Assembly: GCA_016790435.1 (NCBI GenBank)
Contig: JAEUPE010000036.1
Span: 1 to 32,925 of the forward strand
Direction of reading: 5' to 3'
Length of the DNA: 32,925 nt
DNA from: Rubrivivax sp.
GTDB taxonomy: Bacteria > Pseudomonadota > Gammaproteobacteria > Burkholderiales > Burkholderiaceae_C
Of this stretch, positions 1 to 8,634 are shown in pieces. Both the position numbers and the translations under genes were made by a program. The notes beneath the pieces were generated by a model that was given only the letters and a program-made list of their open reading frames with translations, was not told the origin of the DNA and searched no databases. Position 1 is the stretch's first letter. Every line of letters begins with the position of its first letter.

Positions 1-404
1 TCGGCGCGCGCACGCTGGTGGGCATGACGGGCGACATCGACGCCGCGCGCGGCTGGACGCAGCAGGTGCGGCAGTTCGCGCAGGCGCAGAGTTCCATCGT
101 CGTGCCCGGCGCGAACGAGGACGCACGGCGCCTGCAGCAGCTGAGTGCCGCCAACCAGCTGGCCGGCCAGCCGGCGCCGATGCCACAGCTGCCGGGCGCC
201 GCGGCCATGCCCGGCCTGGGGCATGTGGCGGGCGCGGGCGCGCCGCCGGCGTCTGGACCTGCGTTCCCATCCGCCACGGCGGCGGCGCGCCATTGCACAG
301 CCTGCGGCGCGGCGCTGGCCATGGACAGCCGCTTCTGCGGCCGCTGCGGCACGCCGGCCGCGGGTGGCGGTGCCGCGGGTGGCGACGTTGACCTGACGCT
401 TTGA
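1..404 (+). CDS. C-terminal part of a zinc-ribbon protein (5' end outside window)
   Basis: The frame is open from the first complete codon at base 3, with no stop before TGA at 402-404, so this is probably the tail of a longer gene. A GTG at 18 and an ATG at 24 are possible internal starts, but neither has a clear ribosome-binding site. The last third carries two CxxC pairs (CTAC, then CGRC about 12 residues later) in a short zinc-ribbon fold. An alanine/proline/glycine-rich linker precedes it and a glycine-rich tail follows. C-terminal ribbons of this kind occur on many unrelated bacterial proteins, so no function is assigned. The stop codon is three bases before the ATG of the following sulfatase gene, which suggests co-transcription. 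Confidence 0.6.
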   Translation, partial: GARTLVGMTGDIDAARGWTQQVRQFAQAQSSIVVPGANEDARRLQQLSAANQLAGQPAPMPQLPGAAAMPGLGHVAGAGAPPASGPAFPSATAAARHCTACGAALAMDSRFCGRCGTPAAGGGAAGGDVDLTL

Positions 405-406
405 AC

Positions 407-1741
407 ATGGCTCGCCCCAACTTCGTCTTCATCGTCGCTGACGACCTCGGCTACGCGGACCTCGGCTGCTACGGCGGCCGCCCTGCGAAGTTCGGCGCCG
501 TGTCGCCGCACATCGACGCGCTCGCCGCCGGCGGTCTGCGCTTCACGCAGGGCTACTCGAACTCGCCCGTGTGCTCGCCGACACGCTTCGCGCTCATGAC
601 GGCGCGCTGGCAATACCGCCTGCGCGGCGCCGCCGAGGAGCCCATCGCCAGCCGCCACCGCGGCAACCCGCACCTGGGCCTGCCGCCCGAGCATCCGACG
701 CTGCCTTCGCTGCTGCGCGCCGCGGGTTACCGCACGGCGCTGGCCGGCAAGTGGCATCTCGGCTATCCGCCGCACTTCGGGCCGTTGCAGTCGGGCTACG
801 AGGAGTCGTTCGGGCCGATGTCGGGAGGTGTCGACTACTTCACCCACTGCGCTAGCAACCAGGCGCACGACCTGTGGGAGGGCGAAGAAGAGCGCGCGCA
901 GGACGGCTACCTCACCGACCTCATCTCGCAGCGCGCCGTGGACGTGGTGCGCCGCCGCGCCGGCGGCCCCGAGCCCTTCTTCCTGAGCGTGCACTACACG
1001 GCGCCGCACTGGCCCTGGGAAACGCGCGACGACCGCGAGCTCGCGATGTCGCCCGAGGTCAGCCGCAATATCTTCCACCTGAGCGGCGGCAACATCGAGA
1101 CCTACCGTCGCATGATCCACCACATGGACGAGGGCATCGGCCAGATCGTGCAGGCGCTGCGCGACACCGGCGCGCTCGACAACACGCTCGTCGTCTTCAC
1201 CAGCGACAACGGCGGCGAGCGCTTCAGCGACAACTGGCCGCTCGTCGGCGGCAAGATGGACCTCACCGAAGGTGGCATCCGCGTGCCTTGGGTGGCGCAC
1301 TGGCCGGCCGTCATCGAGCCCGGCCGCAGTTCACCGCGGACCACCGGCCAGCACTGCCTGACGATGGACTGGAGCGCCACGATGCTCGCCGCCGGCGGCG
1401 CCAAGCCCGATCCGGCCTACCCGCTCGACGGCGTCAACCTGATGCCGGTGCTGCGCGACGAAGCGGCCCGCTTCGCGCGGCCGATGTACTGGCGCATGAA
1501 CCACCGCGGCCAGCGCGCCTGTCGCGACGGCCGCTGGAAGTATCTGCGCGTGGACGGCCACGACTACCTCTTCGACATCGACACGGACGAACGCGAGCGC
1601 GCCAACCGCGCGCCGCTCGAGCCCGAGCGTCTGGCCGCGATGCGCGCCGCCTACGAGGCCTGGGAGGCAACGATGCCGCCGATTCCCGCCGACGCCTCCG
1701 TGAGCCTCGGCTACGGCGCGAAGGACATGCCGCAGCGCTGA
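407..1741 (+). CDS. Sulfatase, formylglycine-dependent (S1 family), cytoplasmic
   Basis: Predicted sulfate-ester hydrolase of the alkaline-phosphatase superfamily, 444 residues, a normal length for the family. The N-terminus has the metal-binding VADDLGYADLG segment (Asp12/Asp13). Cys56 lies in CSPTRFALMTAR and matches the signature whose cysteine is oxidised to formylglycine; the usual final TG is TA here. GKWHLGY and the metal-binding FTSDNGGE motif follow. The ATG at 407 is chosen because the protein then starts directly at the sulfatase core; a TTG at 401 in the same frame would overlap the upstream stop. There is no signal peptide, so the enzyme should act in the cytoplasm, unlike most arylsulfatases. 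It needs a formylglycine-generating enzyme, which is not in the window. The substrate cannot be read from the sequence. Confidence 0.9.
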   Translation: MARPNFVFIVADDLGYADLGCYGGRPAKFGAVSPHIDALAAGGLRFTQGYSNSPVCSPTRFALMTARWQYRLRGAAEEPIASRHRGNPHLGLPPEHPTLPSLLRAAGYRTALAGKWHLGYPPHFGPLQSGYEESFGPMSGGVDYFTHCASNQAHDLWEGEEERAQDGYLTDLISQRAVDVVRRRAGGPEPFFLSVHYTAPHWPWETRDDRELAMSPEVSRNIFHLSGGNIETYRRMIHHMDEGIGQIVQALRDTGALDNTLVVFTSDNGGERFSDNWPLVGGKMDLTEGGIRVPWVAHWPAVIEPGRSSPRTTGQHCLTMDWSATMLAAGGAKPDPAYPLDGVNLMPVLRDEAARFARPMYWRMNHRGQRACRDGRWKYLRVDGHDYLFDIDTDERERANRAPLEPERLAAMRAAYEAWEATMPPIPADASVSLGYGAKDMPQR

Positions 1742-1833
1742 GGGCCTGCTTCTCCCGCTCCGGCCGGGCCCCTGAACGTGCGCGGGGTGGCCGAGAGTCC
1801 ATCGAACCACAAGCGCACGAACAGGAGACGACC

Positions 1834-3132
1834 ATGACCCCCCACGACCTGAAGCGTCGGCAGCTCGCGCTCGCCGGTGCCAGCCTCGCCGCGGCGCCAT
1901 TGATGGCGGCCTTGCCCACGGGCGCCTCGGCGCAGGCAGCCGGTGACAAGTTCGACCTGCTGGTGCGCAACGCCAACGTGCTTGATCCGAGCCAGAACCT
2001 GAACGGCAAGCGCGACATCGGCATCCGCAACGGCCTCGTCGCCGCGGTCGAGGCGAGCATTGCCGCCGAGCGTGGCAACCGCGTGCTCGACGCTGGCGGC
2101 AAGCTCGTGACGCCAGGCCTCATCGACCTGCACGCGCACACGTTCCCCTTCGGCTCGGCCATCGGCATTCCGGCCGACGAGCTGGTGGCGCACCAGTGCA
2201 CGACGACGGTGGTGTCGGCCGGAGACGGCGGCGCCAACAACATCGCCGCCTGGCGGCGCTTCATCGTGCCCGGCGGGCGCACGCGCCAGTTCGGCTTCGT
2301 GCACATCGCGGTGGCGGGGCTCGCGGGCTTTCCGGTGCCCGAGCTCTTCAACATCGACTACGCGCAGGTGGACGTCACCGCGCGCGCGCTGGCCGAGAAC
2401 GCCGACATGCTGCTTGGCGTGAAGGTGCGCATGAGCCAGAACGTCGTCGCCGCCTATGGCCTGGAGCCGCTGAAGCGCGCCATCGCGGCCTGCGTGAAGA
2501 GCGGCGTGCCGGGCGCGAAGATCATGTGCCACATCGGCGGCGTGGCCGACCGCGCGCTGATGAGCCAGATCCTCGACCTGCTGCGTCCGGGCGACGTGCT
2601 CACGCACTGCTACTCGGGCGCGCCCAACAACGCTGGTGACTTCACCAACATCGTGCAGGACGGCAAGCTGCTGCCGGCGGCCCTTTCGGCCAAGCAGCGT
2701 GGCGTGGTCTTCGACGTTGGCCACGGTGGCGGCAGCTTCGACTACACGGTGGCCGAGGCGGCCATTGCGCAGGGCTGCCCGCCCGACACCATCTCTTCGG
2801 ACGTGCACGTGTTCTCGGCCAACACGCCGGGCATGCCCTACCTGCCGTGGGTGATGAGCAAGTTCGTTGGCCTCGGCTTCCCGCTCGAGCGCGTCGTGGC
2901 GATGGCCACGCAGGCCCCCGCGCGCGTCATCGGCAAGGTGGCCAAGCTCGGCACGCTGCAAGTGGGCGCACCGGCCGACCTCTCGATGCTGGAGGTGGTG
3001 GAGGGGCCGGTGTCCTTCGTCGACACGCGCAACAACAAGCGCGACGGCAAGATGTTCCTGCGCCCGGCGGGCACGGTGACGGGCGGGGTGGCCTATGGGC
3101 GGCCCTACCAGGCGCCGTTCTCGGTGCGCTGA
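1834..3132 (+). CDS. Exported metal-dependent amidohydrolase/esterase (COG3964 type)
   Basis: A 432-residue amidohydrolase-superfamily enzyme. The ATG has an AGGAG seven bases upstream. Residues 7-36 look like a Tat or Sec signal: KRRQLALAG, a hydrophobic stretch, then ASAQA. The mature part has DLHAHTF (His100 and His102, metal ligands), Lys197 in LLGVKVRMS (the likely carboxylated bridging lysine), further histidines in MCHIGG and THCYSG, and SSDVH with the catalytic aspartate. DVGHGGGSF is typical of the COG3964 group, often mislabelled dihydroorotase; its characterised member Atu3266 hydrolyses acetyl-(R)-mandelate. An exported N-acyl or ester hydrolase is the safest call. It lies 92 bp after the sulfatase on the same strand and may share its transcript. 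Confidence 0.85.
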   Translation: MTPHDLKRRQLALAGASLAAAPLMAALPTGASAQAAGDKFDLLVRNANVLDPSQNLNGKRDIGIRNGLVAAVEASIAAERGNRVLDAGGKLVTPGLIDLHAHTFPFGSAIGIPADELVAHQCTTTVVSAGDGGANNIAAWRRFIVPGGRTRQFGFVHIAVAGLAGFPVPELFNIDYAQVDVTARALAENADMLLGVKVRMSQNVVAAYGLEPLKRAIAACVKSGVPGAKIMCHIGGVADRALMSQILDLLRPGDVLTHCYSGAPNNAGDFTNIVQDGKLLPAALSAKQRGVVFDVGHGGGSFDYTVAEAAIAQGCPPDTISSDVHVFSANTPGMPYLPWVMSKFVGLGFPLERVVAMATQAPARVIGKVAKLGTLQVGAPADLSMLEVVEGPVSFVDTRNNKRDGKMFLRPAGTVTGGVAYGRPYQAPFSVR

Positions 3133-3161
3133 ACCGAGAGGCTTCCCGGTCTGCGGCAGGC

Positions 3162-3184
3162 CCGCGGCGGCGGGGCCGCCGCGG
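3162..3184 (+). terminator. GC-rich hairpin after the amidohydrolase gene
   Basis: A perfect 10-bp inverted repeat (CCGCGGCGGC, loop GGG, GCCGCCGCGG) begins 30 bp after the amidohydrolase stop and ends 100 bp before the MarR start. No T-tract follows, so this is not a textbook intrinsic terminator. Its position and strength suggest it ends or attenuates the sulfatase-amidohydrolase transcript. Confidence 0.5.
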
Positions 3185-3284
3185 CCGGTGCAGCCGCCGC
3201 CAGAGCACCGCGAGCTGGCATCGGCCCGTGGCGGGCCCCTTTAACATTCGGCCGGATGCATCGCGCACGCCGATTTCCGTAGCC

Positions 3285-3782
3285 ATGGGCCGCAGCAGCA
3301 CGTCGACCGAAGCCGCCGCACAGGACCTCGAGTCACTGCCCGGGCACGGCATCCGCCGGTTGCAGCAGATCGCGGTGGCCATCTTCCTGCAGGAGACCGA
3401 GGCGACCGGCATCACGCCCGTGCAGTACGCCGCCTTGCAGGCGGTGGCCAATCAGCCGCCGGGTGGCCCGGCCATCGACCAGCGCACGCTGGCGCGACTC
3501 ATCGGCTTCGACACCAGCACCATTGCCGGCGTCATCGACCGGCTGGAAGCGCGCGGCCTGCTGCGCCGCCAAGCCTCGGAGGCCGACCGGCGCGTGCGGC
3601 AGCTCGTGCTCACCGACGAGGGCCGCGCCATGCTGGCCAAGGTGGTGCCGGGCATGCAGCGCGCGCAGGAGCGCATGCTCGCGCCGCTGCCGCCGGCCGA
3701 GCGGGCCGAGTTCATGCGCATGCTGCGCACGCTGGTGAAGGCCAACAACGAGCTCAGCCGCGCGCCGAGCGACCCGGGCTGA
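3285..3782 (+). CDS. MarR-family transcriptional regulator
   Basis: A 165-residue winged-helix regulator. The sequence from TPVQYAALQAV through LARLIGFDTSTIAGVIDRLEARGLL is the MarR helix-turn-helix. ADRRVRQLVLTDEGR is the beta-wing with its conserved D-R and LT-GR residues, and long dimerisation helices lie at both ends. The ATG at 3285 is the first start giving a normal-length MarR protein. The frame is open further upstream, but that part reads as GC-rich non-coding sequence. MarR proteins usually repress neighbouring genes and respond to small aromatic or phenolic ligands. The obvious candidate targets are the hydrolase genes upstream or the membrane-protein gene downstream. No operator palindrome was identified with confidence. 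Confidence 0.88.
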   Translation: MGRSSTSTEAAAQDLESLPGHGIRRLQQIAVAIFLQETEATGITPVQYAALQAVANQPPGGPAIDQRTLARLIGFDTSTIAGVIDRLEARGLLRRQASEADRRVRQLVLTDEGRAMLAKVVPGMQRAQERMLAPLPPAERAEFMRMLRTLVKANNELSRAPSDPG

Positions 3783-3807
3783 TGGCGCACGAGCCCTCGG
3801 CATCCTG

Positions 3808-3843
3808 GTCGTCCGGCTCGTCCGCGTTGTCCGGGTCGTGCCG
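3808..3843 (+). repeat. Degenerate 9-bp tandem repeat, four units
   Basis: The spacer after the marR stop holds four successive 9-bp units (GTCGTCCGG, CTCGTCCGC, GTTGTCCGG, GTCGTGCCG). Similar 9-bp repeats lie at 9424-9477 and 11628-11654. Their role is unknown. Confidence 0.6.
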
Positions 3844-3858
3844 GACGAAGGCCGACTG

Positions 3859-4518
3859 ATGGCCTCCAGCGCGGCGCTGGTCTCGCTGTCGCTCGCGCAG
3901 CCGCTCGTCGAGGCCGTGGCCACAGTGGCTTTTGCGCTTTCCGGCCTCATCGAGGCAGCGCGCAAGCGGCTGGACGCCGTGGGCGTGGTCGTCGTGGCGG
4001 GGCTGGCGGCCTTCGGGGGCGGCACGCTGCGCGACATCCTGCTCGACCGCCGGCCCTTCTTCTGGGTGCAGCACGCGACGTGGCTGTGGGCGCTGCTGGC
4101 GCTGTGCGTGGCGGCGATGCTCTTCATGCGAGCCCGCCACTTCGCCCTCACCGAGCGGGCAATGCAATGGCCCGATGCGGTGGGCCTCGGCCTCTTCTGC
4201 GCCGGCGGCACGCAGATCGCGCTGGCGGCGCAGATGCCTGCCCTCGTCGCGGTGCTGATGGGCGTGGTCACGGCCGTCTTCGGCGGCGTGCTGCGCGACA
4301 TCGTCTGCAACGAGGTGCCGCGCGCCTTCAGCGACCACCGGCCGTATGCGCTGTGTGCGTTCGCCGGTGGCTGGCTGACGGTGGGGCTCGCATCCGCGGG
4401 GATGGCGGGCGAGGTCGCACTTTTCGGCGGCGCCGCGCTCGCGTTCGCGCTGCGGCTGGCCGCGCTGCTGGCCGACTACCGGCTGCCAACGTGGCAGCAC
4501 GGCCGCCCGGAGGATTGA
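3859..4518 (+). CDS. UPF0126 / TRIC-type membrane protein
   Basis: A 219-residue integral membrane protein with about six or seven hydrophobic segments. It contains the two glycine-rich repeats of the UPF0126 (YicG-like) family: GGGTLRDILLDRRPF near residues 54-68 and FGGVLRDIVCNEVPR near residues 137-151. Each has the G-G-x-L-R-D core. The two halves form an internal duplication, as in prokaryotic TRIC cation channels, to which the family is structurally related. The ATG at 3859 is preferred; a GTG at 3838 would add seven residues, but it overlaps the 9-bp repeat. The physiological ion or substrate is not established from the sequence. It ends 33 bp from the stop of the convergent binding-protein gene. 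Confidence 0.85.
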   Translation: MASSAALVSLSLAQPLVEAVATVAFALSGLIEAARKRLDAVGVVVVAGLAAFGGGTLRDILLDRRPFFWVQHATWLWALLALCVAAMLFMRARHFALTERAMQWPDAVGLGLFCAGGTQIALAAQMPALVAVLMGVVTAVFGGVLRDIVCNEVPRAFSDHRPYALCAFAGGWLTVGLASAGMAGEVALFGGAALAFALRLAALLADYRLPTWQHGRPED

Positions 4519-4551
4519 TCGTCTTCCTCCGGGACGCGGCGCTCGCCGCGT

Positions 4552-5394
4552 TCAGGGCATCGGCGTGAACTTCAGCTGCGACAGCGGCACGACCTTGTCC
4601 TTGCGCGTCATCTTGAACTCGGTGCCCATGCCCAGCCACTTGTCCCAGATGCGGTTGAGCTCGCCTTCGTCGTCCATCGCCTTCAAGGCGGCATTGACCT
4701 TCGCCAGCAGCGCCGGTTCGTCCTTCTTCATGCCGACGCCGATCGGCTGGAACACCATCGGCTCCTCGATCATCTTCATCGGCTGACCGGCGGTCTTGGA
4801 CTGGTTGACCAGCTTCGTGATGGTCATCGTGTTGACCACCATGCCCACCGCCTTGTTCTGCTGCACGGCCATGTACACGGAGCCCGTGTCGACGAAGGTC
4901 ACCGGCTCGCCGCCATTGAGCTTGATCGAGAGCTCCGAGGTCGAGCCCTTGGTCGAAGCGATGCGCTTGCCCTTGAAGTCGGCGGGCTTGGTGCCGGGGT
5001 CGCTGGCGAGCACGGCCAGCATCTCCTTGGCCAGGTAGTAGGGGTCGCTGAACTGGATCTGCTCGGCGCGGCCGAGCGTGTAGGCGAGGTTGGCGACGGT
5101 GATGTCGACCCGGCCGAGTTTGACCTCGGGCACCCGCGCTTCCACCGACAGCGGCGTGACCTTGGCGGCGACGCCCAGGCGCTTGGCAATGGCCTGGCAG
5201 ACGTCGACATCGTGGCCCACCATCTCGCGCGTCTTCGGGTCCGGCGCGGCGAATGGCGGCACGTCGGCGAAGGTGCCGCAGCGCAACTCCTTGCGCTGCA
5301 GGATGTCGGCGAGTTGGTCGGCGCTGGCCGCCATCGGCAGCGTGGCCAGCAGCGCAAAGGCGGTGAGTGCGAGGGGGGCGGTCTTTCGGTTCAT
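4552..5394 (-). CDS. Amino-acid ABC transporter, periplasmic binding protein (family 3)
   Basis: A 280-residue solute-binding protein. Residues 1-26 form a Sec signal peptide (Asn-Arg-Lys, hydrophobic core, cleavage near ASA-DQ). The mature protein has the family-3 pattern: an early LRCGTFADVPPF strand, GHDVDVCQAIAKRLG, then FSDPYYL and NRIWDKWLG near the end. An AGGAGA precedes the ATG at a suitable distance. It is the last gene of a minus-strand operon encoding the SDR, two permeases, the ATPase and this protein. Family 3 binds polar amino acids such as glutamate, glutamine and aspartate, or derived compounds. The co-regulated oxoprolinase and aminotransferase genes make a glutamate or pyroglutamate analogue plausible, but this is inference. 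Confidence 0.92.
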   Translation of the reverse strand: MNRKTAPLALTAFALLATLPMAASADQLADILQRKELRCGTFADVPPFAAPDPKTREMVGHDVDVCQAIAKRLGVAAKVTPLSVEARVPEVKLGRVDITVANLAYTLGRAEQIQFSDPYYLAKEMLAVLASDPGTKPADFKGKRIASTKGSTSELSIKLNGGEPVTFVDTGSVYMAVQQNKAVGMVVNTMTITKLVNQSKTAGQPMKMIEEPMVFQPIGVGMKKDEPALLAKVNAALKAMDDEGELNRIWDKWLGMGTEFKMTRKDKVVPLSQLKFTPMP

Positions 5395-5446
5395 GGTCTT
5401 CTCCTGGGGTGTGGGTGAGGGATCGGTGTCGGGGAGGGCGTGCCGG

Positions 5447-6181
5447 TCAGTGCGACCGCAGGTCGGACAGGAAGCGCTGTGCGCGCGGGTGCTCGGGGTG
5501 GGTGAAGAAGCTCTCGGGGTCGCGCGACTCGAGGATGCACCCGGCATCCATGAACCACACGCGGTCGGCGACGTCACGGGCAAAGCCCATCTCGTGCGTC
5601 ACGCACATCATCGTCATGCCGTCGGCGGCGAGGCTGCGCATCACGGCGAGCACCTCGCCGACCATCTCGGGGTCGAGCGCGCTGGTGGGCTCGTCGAACA
5701 ACATCGCCGGCGGCTCCATCGCCAGCGCGCGTGCGATGGCCACGCGCTGCTGCTGCCCGCCGGACAGCTGGGCCGGGAACGAGGCGGCCTTGTTCGCCAG
5801 CCCGACCCGCTCCAGCAACCCCAATGCCTTGTCGCGTGCCTCGGCCTTCGTCCTGCCGGTGACGTGCACCGGCGAGAGCATGACGTTGTCCAGCGCCGAC
5901 AGGTGCGGGAACAGGTTGAAGCTCTGGAAGACGAAGCCGACCCGGCTGCGCAGCCGGTTGAGCTCTGCGCCGCTCATCGGTGCGTGCACGCTCTGCCCGT
6001 CGAAGTGCAGCTCGCCGGACTTGATGTCCTCCAGGCGGTTCACGGTGCGGATCAACGTCGACTTGCCGGAGCCCGACGGCCCGCAGACGACCACGACCTC
6101 GCCTTTCTTCACCTCGGCCGAGATGTCGGCGAGCACATGCAGGTCGCCGAACCACTTGTTGACGTTGCGGAACTCGATCAT
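5447..6181 (-). CDS. Amino-acid ABC transporter ATP-binding protein (GlnQ type)
   Basis: A 244-residue ATPase of the polar amino-acid uptake family. Walker A is GPSGSGKST, the Q-loop is in [12 protein letters not shown], the ABC signature is [13 protein letters not shown], Walker B with switch is [13 protein letters not shown], and the H-loop is VTHEM. All are intact. The ATG at 6181 has GAGGAG upstream and gives the usual [12 protein letters not shown] start. An ATG at 6205 in the same frame is less likely because it would place that GAGGAG inside the coding region. It sits 10 bp after the second permease gene and 52 bp before the binding-protein gene, as expected for one transport operon. 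Confidence 0.94.
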   Translation of the reverse strand: MIEFRNVNKWFGDLHVLADISAEVKKGEVVVVCGPSGSGKSTLIRTVNRLEDIKSGELHFDGQSVHAPMSGAELNRLRSRVGFVFQSFNLFPHLSALDNVMLSPVHVTGRTKAEARDKALGLLERVGLANKAASFPAQLSGGQQQRVAIARALAMEPPAMLFDEPTSALDPEMVGEVLAVMRSLAADGMTMMCVTHEMGFARDVADRVWFMDAGCILESRDPESFFTHPEHPRAQRFLSDLRSH

Positions 6182-6191
6182 GCGGTTCTCC

Positions 6192-6968
6192 TCAGCCTTG
6201 CGCATCGGCCACGCGCAGTGCGGGGGGCGTCGGTCGGCCGGTCGCGTTGCGCCCGGCGCCGCCCGCGCGCTTGGCCTCGATGCGCCTTTCCAGCGCCGTC
6301 GCCGCCCAGGTGAGGCTCCAGCAGACCACGTAGTAGACGATGGCCAGGATCGCGAACACCTCGAACGGCTTGGTCAGCAGCTGGTTGTTGATCTGCCCGG
6401 CGGCAAACGTCAGCTCGGGCACGTTGATGACGTAGCCGAGCGTTGTCTCCTTGATCGTCGAGACGAACTGGCTGAGCATGGCGGGCAGCATGTTGAACAG
6501 CGCCTGCGGCAGGATGACGAGCCGCATCGCACCGAGGTGGCTGTGGCCGAGCGCACGCGCCGCCTCCATCTGGCCTTTCGGCAGCGCCTCGATGCCGGCC
6601 CGCACGACCTCGGCGAGGTAGGCGCTTTCGTAGAGGACGAGCGTCACGAGCATCGTCGTGAAGCCGGAGACGTTCTGCCCGAGCAGCAGCGGCACCAGGA
6701 AGTAGACCCACAGGATGATCATCAGCAGCGGCACGCCGCGTGCCACGTAAATGAGCGCCGTGGCCGGCCAGCGGAGGATGCGCCAGGGCGACAGCCGGGC
6801 CAGCGCCAGCAGGACGCTGAGCGGGAACGCCAGCACGATGCCGAGCACCGAGAGGATGAGCGTGCAGGCGATGCCGCCGAGCGGCCCGTTCGGGTACTGG
6901 CCGATGAGCAGCAGCAGCCAGTTGTCGCGGACGATCTCGTACACGCCGGCAATGAGGCCGTTGTTCAT
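6192..6968 (-). CDS. Amino-acid ABC transporter permease (HisM/GlnP type), second subunit
   Basis: A 258-residue inner-membrane permease with about five transmembrane segments. The EAA loop reads [30 protein letters not shown], split around the conserved E-A-A-x3-G core that contacts the ATPase. The usual [14 protein letters not shown] segment precedes it. The start ATG overlaps the stop of the preceding permease gene by 4 bp (ATGA), so the two are translationally coupled. The C-terminal tail after [12 protein letters not shown] is longer than usual and rich in Gly, Arg and Pro. The pair forms the heterodimeric membrane pore of the importer. Confidence 0.92.
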   Translation of the reverse strand: MNNGLIAGVYEIVRDNWLLLLIGQYPNGPLGGIACTLILSVLGIVLAFPLSVLLALARLSPWRILRWPATALIYVARGVPLLMIILWVYFLVPLLLGQNVSGFTTMLVTLVLYESAYLAEVVRAGIEALPKGQMEAARALGHSHLGAMRLVILPQALFNMLPAMLSQFVSTIKETTLGYVINVPELTFAAGQINNQLLTKPFEVFAILAIVYYVVCWSLTWAATALERRIEAKRAGGAGRNATGRPTPPALRVADAQG

Positions 6969-7672
6969 CGCGCACCCTGGCCGGCGATCCGGGTGCGCTG
7001 CTCGAGCCAGGCGCCGAAGCCCATGATGAGCAGCGACAGGACGAGATACATCACCGTGGCCAGGAGATAGCTCTCGAAGGCGCGGAAGCTGAGGTTCTCG
7101 ATCTCCTTGACGGCGTGCGTGAGCTCGGCCACGCCGATGGCCATCGCCAGGCTGCTGTTCTTGAACAGCGACACGCTGTGGTTCACCAGTGCCGGCAGCG
7201 CGTTGCGCACCGCCTGCGGCAGCAGCACATGGCGCAGCGTGCCGAAGAAGCCGTGCCCGAGCGCGCGCGCCGCCTCCGTCTGGCCCGGGGGCACGGCACG
7301 CAGGCCTGAGCGCAGGTCTTCGCTGAAGTAGGCGGCCTGGCACAGGCCGAGGCCGACGATCGCGAACAAGGCCTCGGCGCTGTGCGCCGAGAGCCACGCC
7401 TGCACCGCGCCGGGAAGCAGGCTGGCGATGCCGAAGTACCACAGCATCAGCTGCACCAGCGTCGGCACGTTGCGGTGGTAGGACACGTAGGCCTGCACGC
7501 CGCGCTGCGGCACAGGGTGGGGCAGCAGTCGCAGCCCCAGCAGCACGAAGGCGAGCGACATCGCCAGCAGCCAGGAGCCGATGGCGACGATCAAGGTCAT
7601 CTTGACGCCCAGCGCCAGCATGCTGGTGAACCGGGGGTCCATCAGGATGGCGAAGACGTCGAAGCCCTTCAT
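6965..7672 (-). CDS. Amino-acid ABC transporter permease (HisQ/GlnP type), first subunit
   Basis: A 235-residue permease with hydrophobic segments around residues 18-48, 63-85, 95-115 and 205-225. The EAA loop lies at RAVPPGQTEAARALG and LLPQAVRNALPAL. It is the first of two adjacent permeases and overlaps the second by 4 bp. It starts 50 bp after the stop of the upstream SDR gene. Together with the GlnQ-like ATPase and the family-3 binding protein it makes a complete polar amino-acid importer. Confidence 0.92.
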   Translation of the reverse strand: MKGFDVFAILMDPRFTSMLALGVKMTLIVAIGSWLLAMSLAFVLLGLRLLPHPVPQRGVQAYVSYHRNVPTLVQLMLWYFGIASLLPGAVQAWLSAHSAEALFAIVGLGLCQAAYFSEDLRSGLRAVPPGQTEAARALGHGFFGTLRHVLLPQAVRNALPALVNHSVSLFKNSSLAMAIGVAELTHAVKEIENLSFRAFESYLLATVMYLVLSLLIMGFGAWLEQRTRIAGQGAR

Positions 7673-7722
7673 GCGGCGCTCAGGCGGGTGTCATGTCGAT
7701 GGGCGGTGCGGGCGCGCGCTCG

Positions 7723-8487
7723 TCAGGCCTGGGCGCCGGCCGGACCATCCGTCGGCCGGGTGGTCTGCAGGCCGCCGGGCACCTGCATCGTCGGCGTGAT
7801 CTCGATGTGGCCGACGTTGACGGCCACCGGCGCCGCGATGGCGAAGGCGATCGCGTCGGCGATGTCCACCGCCTGCGGCAGCTCGAAGCCCTTGATGAAT
7901 CGATCGTGCGTCTCGGCGCTGTCGCCGTGCACGTGCGCGAAGATGTCGGTGGCGACGCGGCCGGGGCAGATCTCGGTGACACGCACGCGCTTGCCGAAGG
8001 CGTCGATGCGCAGCTGGCGCGAGAGCATGCTCACCGCCGCCTTGGTGGCGTGGTAGGTCGAGTTGCCGCCGAAGTTGTAGGCGGCGGCGATCGAGCTGAT
8101 GTTGACGACATGGCCGCGGTCGCGCGCCACCATGCCCGGCACGACGAGCCGGCACAGGTGCAGCACGGCGCGCAGGTTGACGTCGACGAGCAGGTCGATG
8201 TCGTCGGCTTCGGCCTTCAGGAACGAACGCGGCCGGTCGACGCCCGCGTTGTTGACCAGCACGTCGAAGTGGTGCTGCTGCGTCAGGCGGGTCAGCGCCG
8301 GCAGGTCCGTTACGTCCAGCGCATGCACGACGCAGCCGGTGCGCGCGGCGAGCTCGCGCAGCGCCGGCTCGCTGCGCGCCAGGGCGTGCACCTGCAGGCC
8401 TTCACGCGCGAGCCGCTCGACGACCGCGGCACCGATGCCCGAGGAGGCGCCGGTGACGAGGGCGGTGCGGTAGTCGGAGAAGGGCAT
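7723..8487 (-). CDS. Short-chain dehydrogenase/reductase (SDR)
   Basis: A 254-residue classical SDR. The cofactor motif is TGASSGIG at residues 12-19, followed by VNNAG. Catalytic residues are Ser in ISSIAAAYN and Tyr/Lys in YHATK. ICPGRVATD is the usual segment after the catalytic site. The overall pattern is that of the 3-hydroxy-acid dehydrogenase (YdfG-like) subgroup, which oxidises beta-hydroxy acids such as serine or 3-hydroxypropionate. The substrate remains a guess. AAGGA lies seven bases before the ATG. It is the promoter-proximal gene of the transporter operon and follows the 40-bp element at 8538-8577, so it may act on the imported compound. Confidence 0.88.
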   Translation of the reverse strand: MPFSDYRTALVTGASSGIGAAVVERLAREGLQVHALARSEPALRELAARTGCVVHALDVTDLPALTRLTQQHHFDVLVNNAGVDRPRSFLKAEADDIDLLVDVNLRAVLHLCRLVVPGMVARDRGHVVNISSIAAAYNFGGNSTYHATKAAVSMLSRQLRIDAFGKRVRVTEICPGRVATDIFAHVHGDSAETHDRFIKGFELPQAVDIADAIAFAIAAPVAVNVGHIEITPTMQVPGGLQTTRPTDGPAGAQA

Positions 8488-8511
8488 CGGGATCCTTGTG
8501 GCGTTGGGGTC

Positions 8512-8541
8512 AATTTATCGAGCGGCCCTCGTGGGCGCCAA
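8512..8541 (-). promoter_or_regulatory. Candidate promoter of the SDR-transporter operon
   Basis: On the minus strand TTGGCG (8536-8541) and TAAATT (8512-8517) are 18 bp apart. The -35 overlaps the last four bases of the 40-bp regulatory element. Transcription from here would give a leader of about 20 nt with an AAGGA site before the SDR start. The match to sigma-70 is moderate. The same spacing recurs at the two other copies of the element. Confidence 0.5.
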
Positions 8542-8577
8542 GACGGATTGGGTGTGGCGAGATAAGGGGCCCTTATG
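8538..8577 (-). promoter_or_regulatory. Nac-like LysR operator, copy 1 (upstream of SDR-ABC operon)
   Basis: This 40-bp element reads from CATAAGGG to CGTCTTGG on the minus strand. It contains the palindrome ATAAGGGCCCCTTAT, which fits both ATA-N9-TAT and the general LysR form T-N11-A. It also contains CCAA-N6-TTGG, 11 bp after the palindrome. It matches the copy at 13494-13533 at 36 of 40 positions and the copy at 14566-14605 less closely. It ends 50 bp before the SDR start codon. Confidence 0.75.
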
Positions 8578-8634
8578 TCGCGCGCATCTCCTAGGGTCTT
8601 CCCCGGGGTGTGGGCCGCAGGGCAGCGCGCCGGT

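Noticed and set aside
874-1833. Upstream extension of the amidohydrolase frame through the sulfatase gene
   Set aside because: The frame is open, but the extension overlaps the sulfatase in a different frame. The ATG at 1834 has a good ribosome-binding site and starts a signal peptide.
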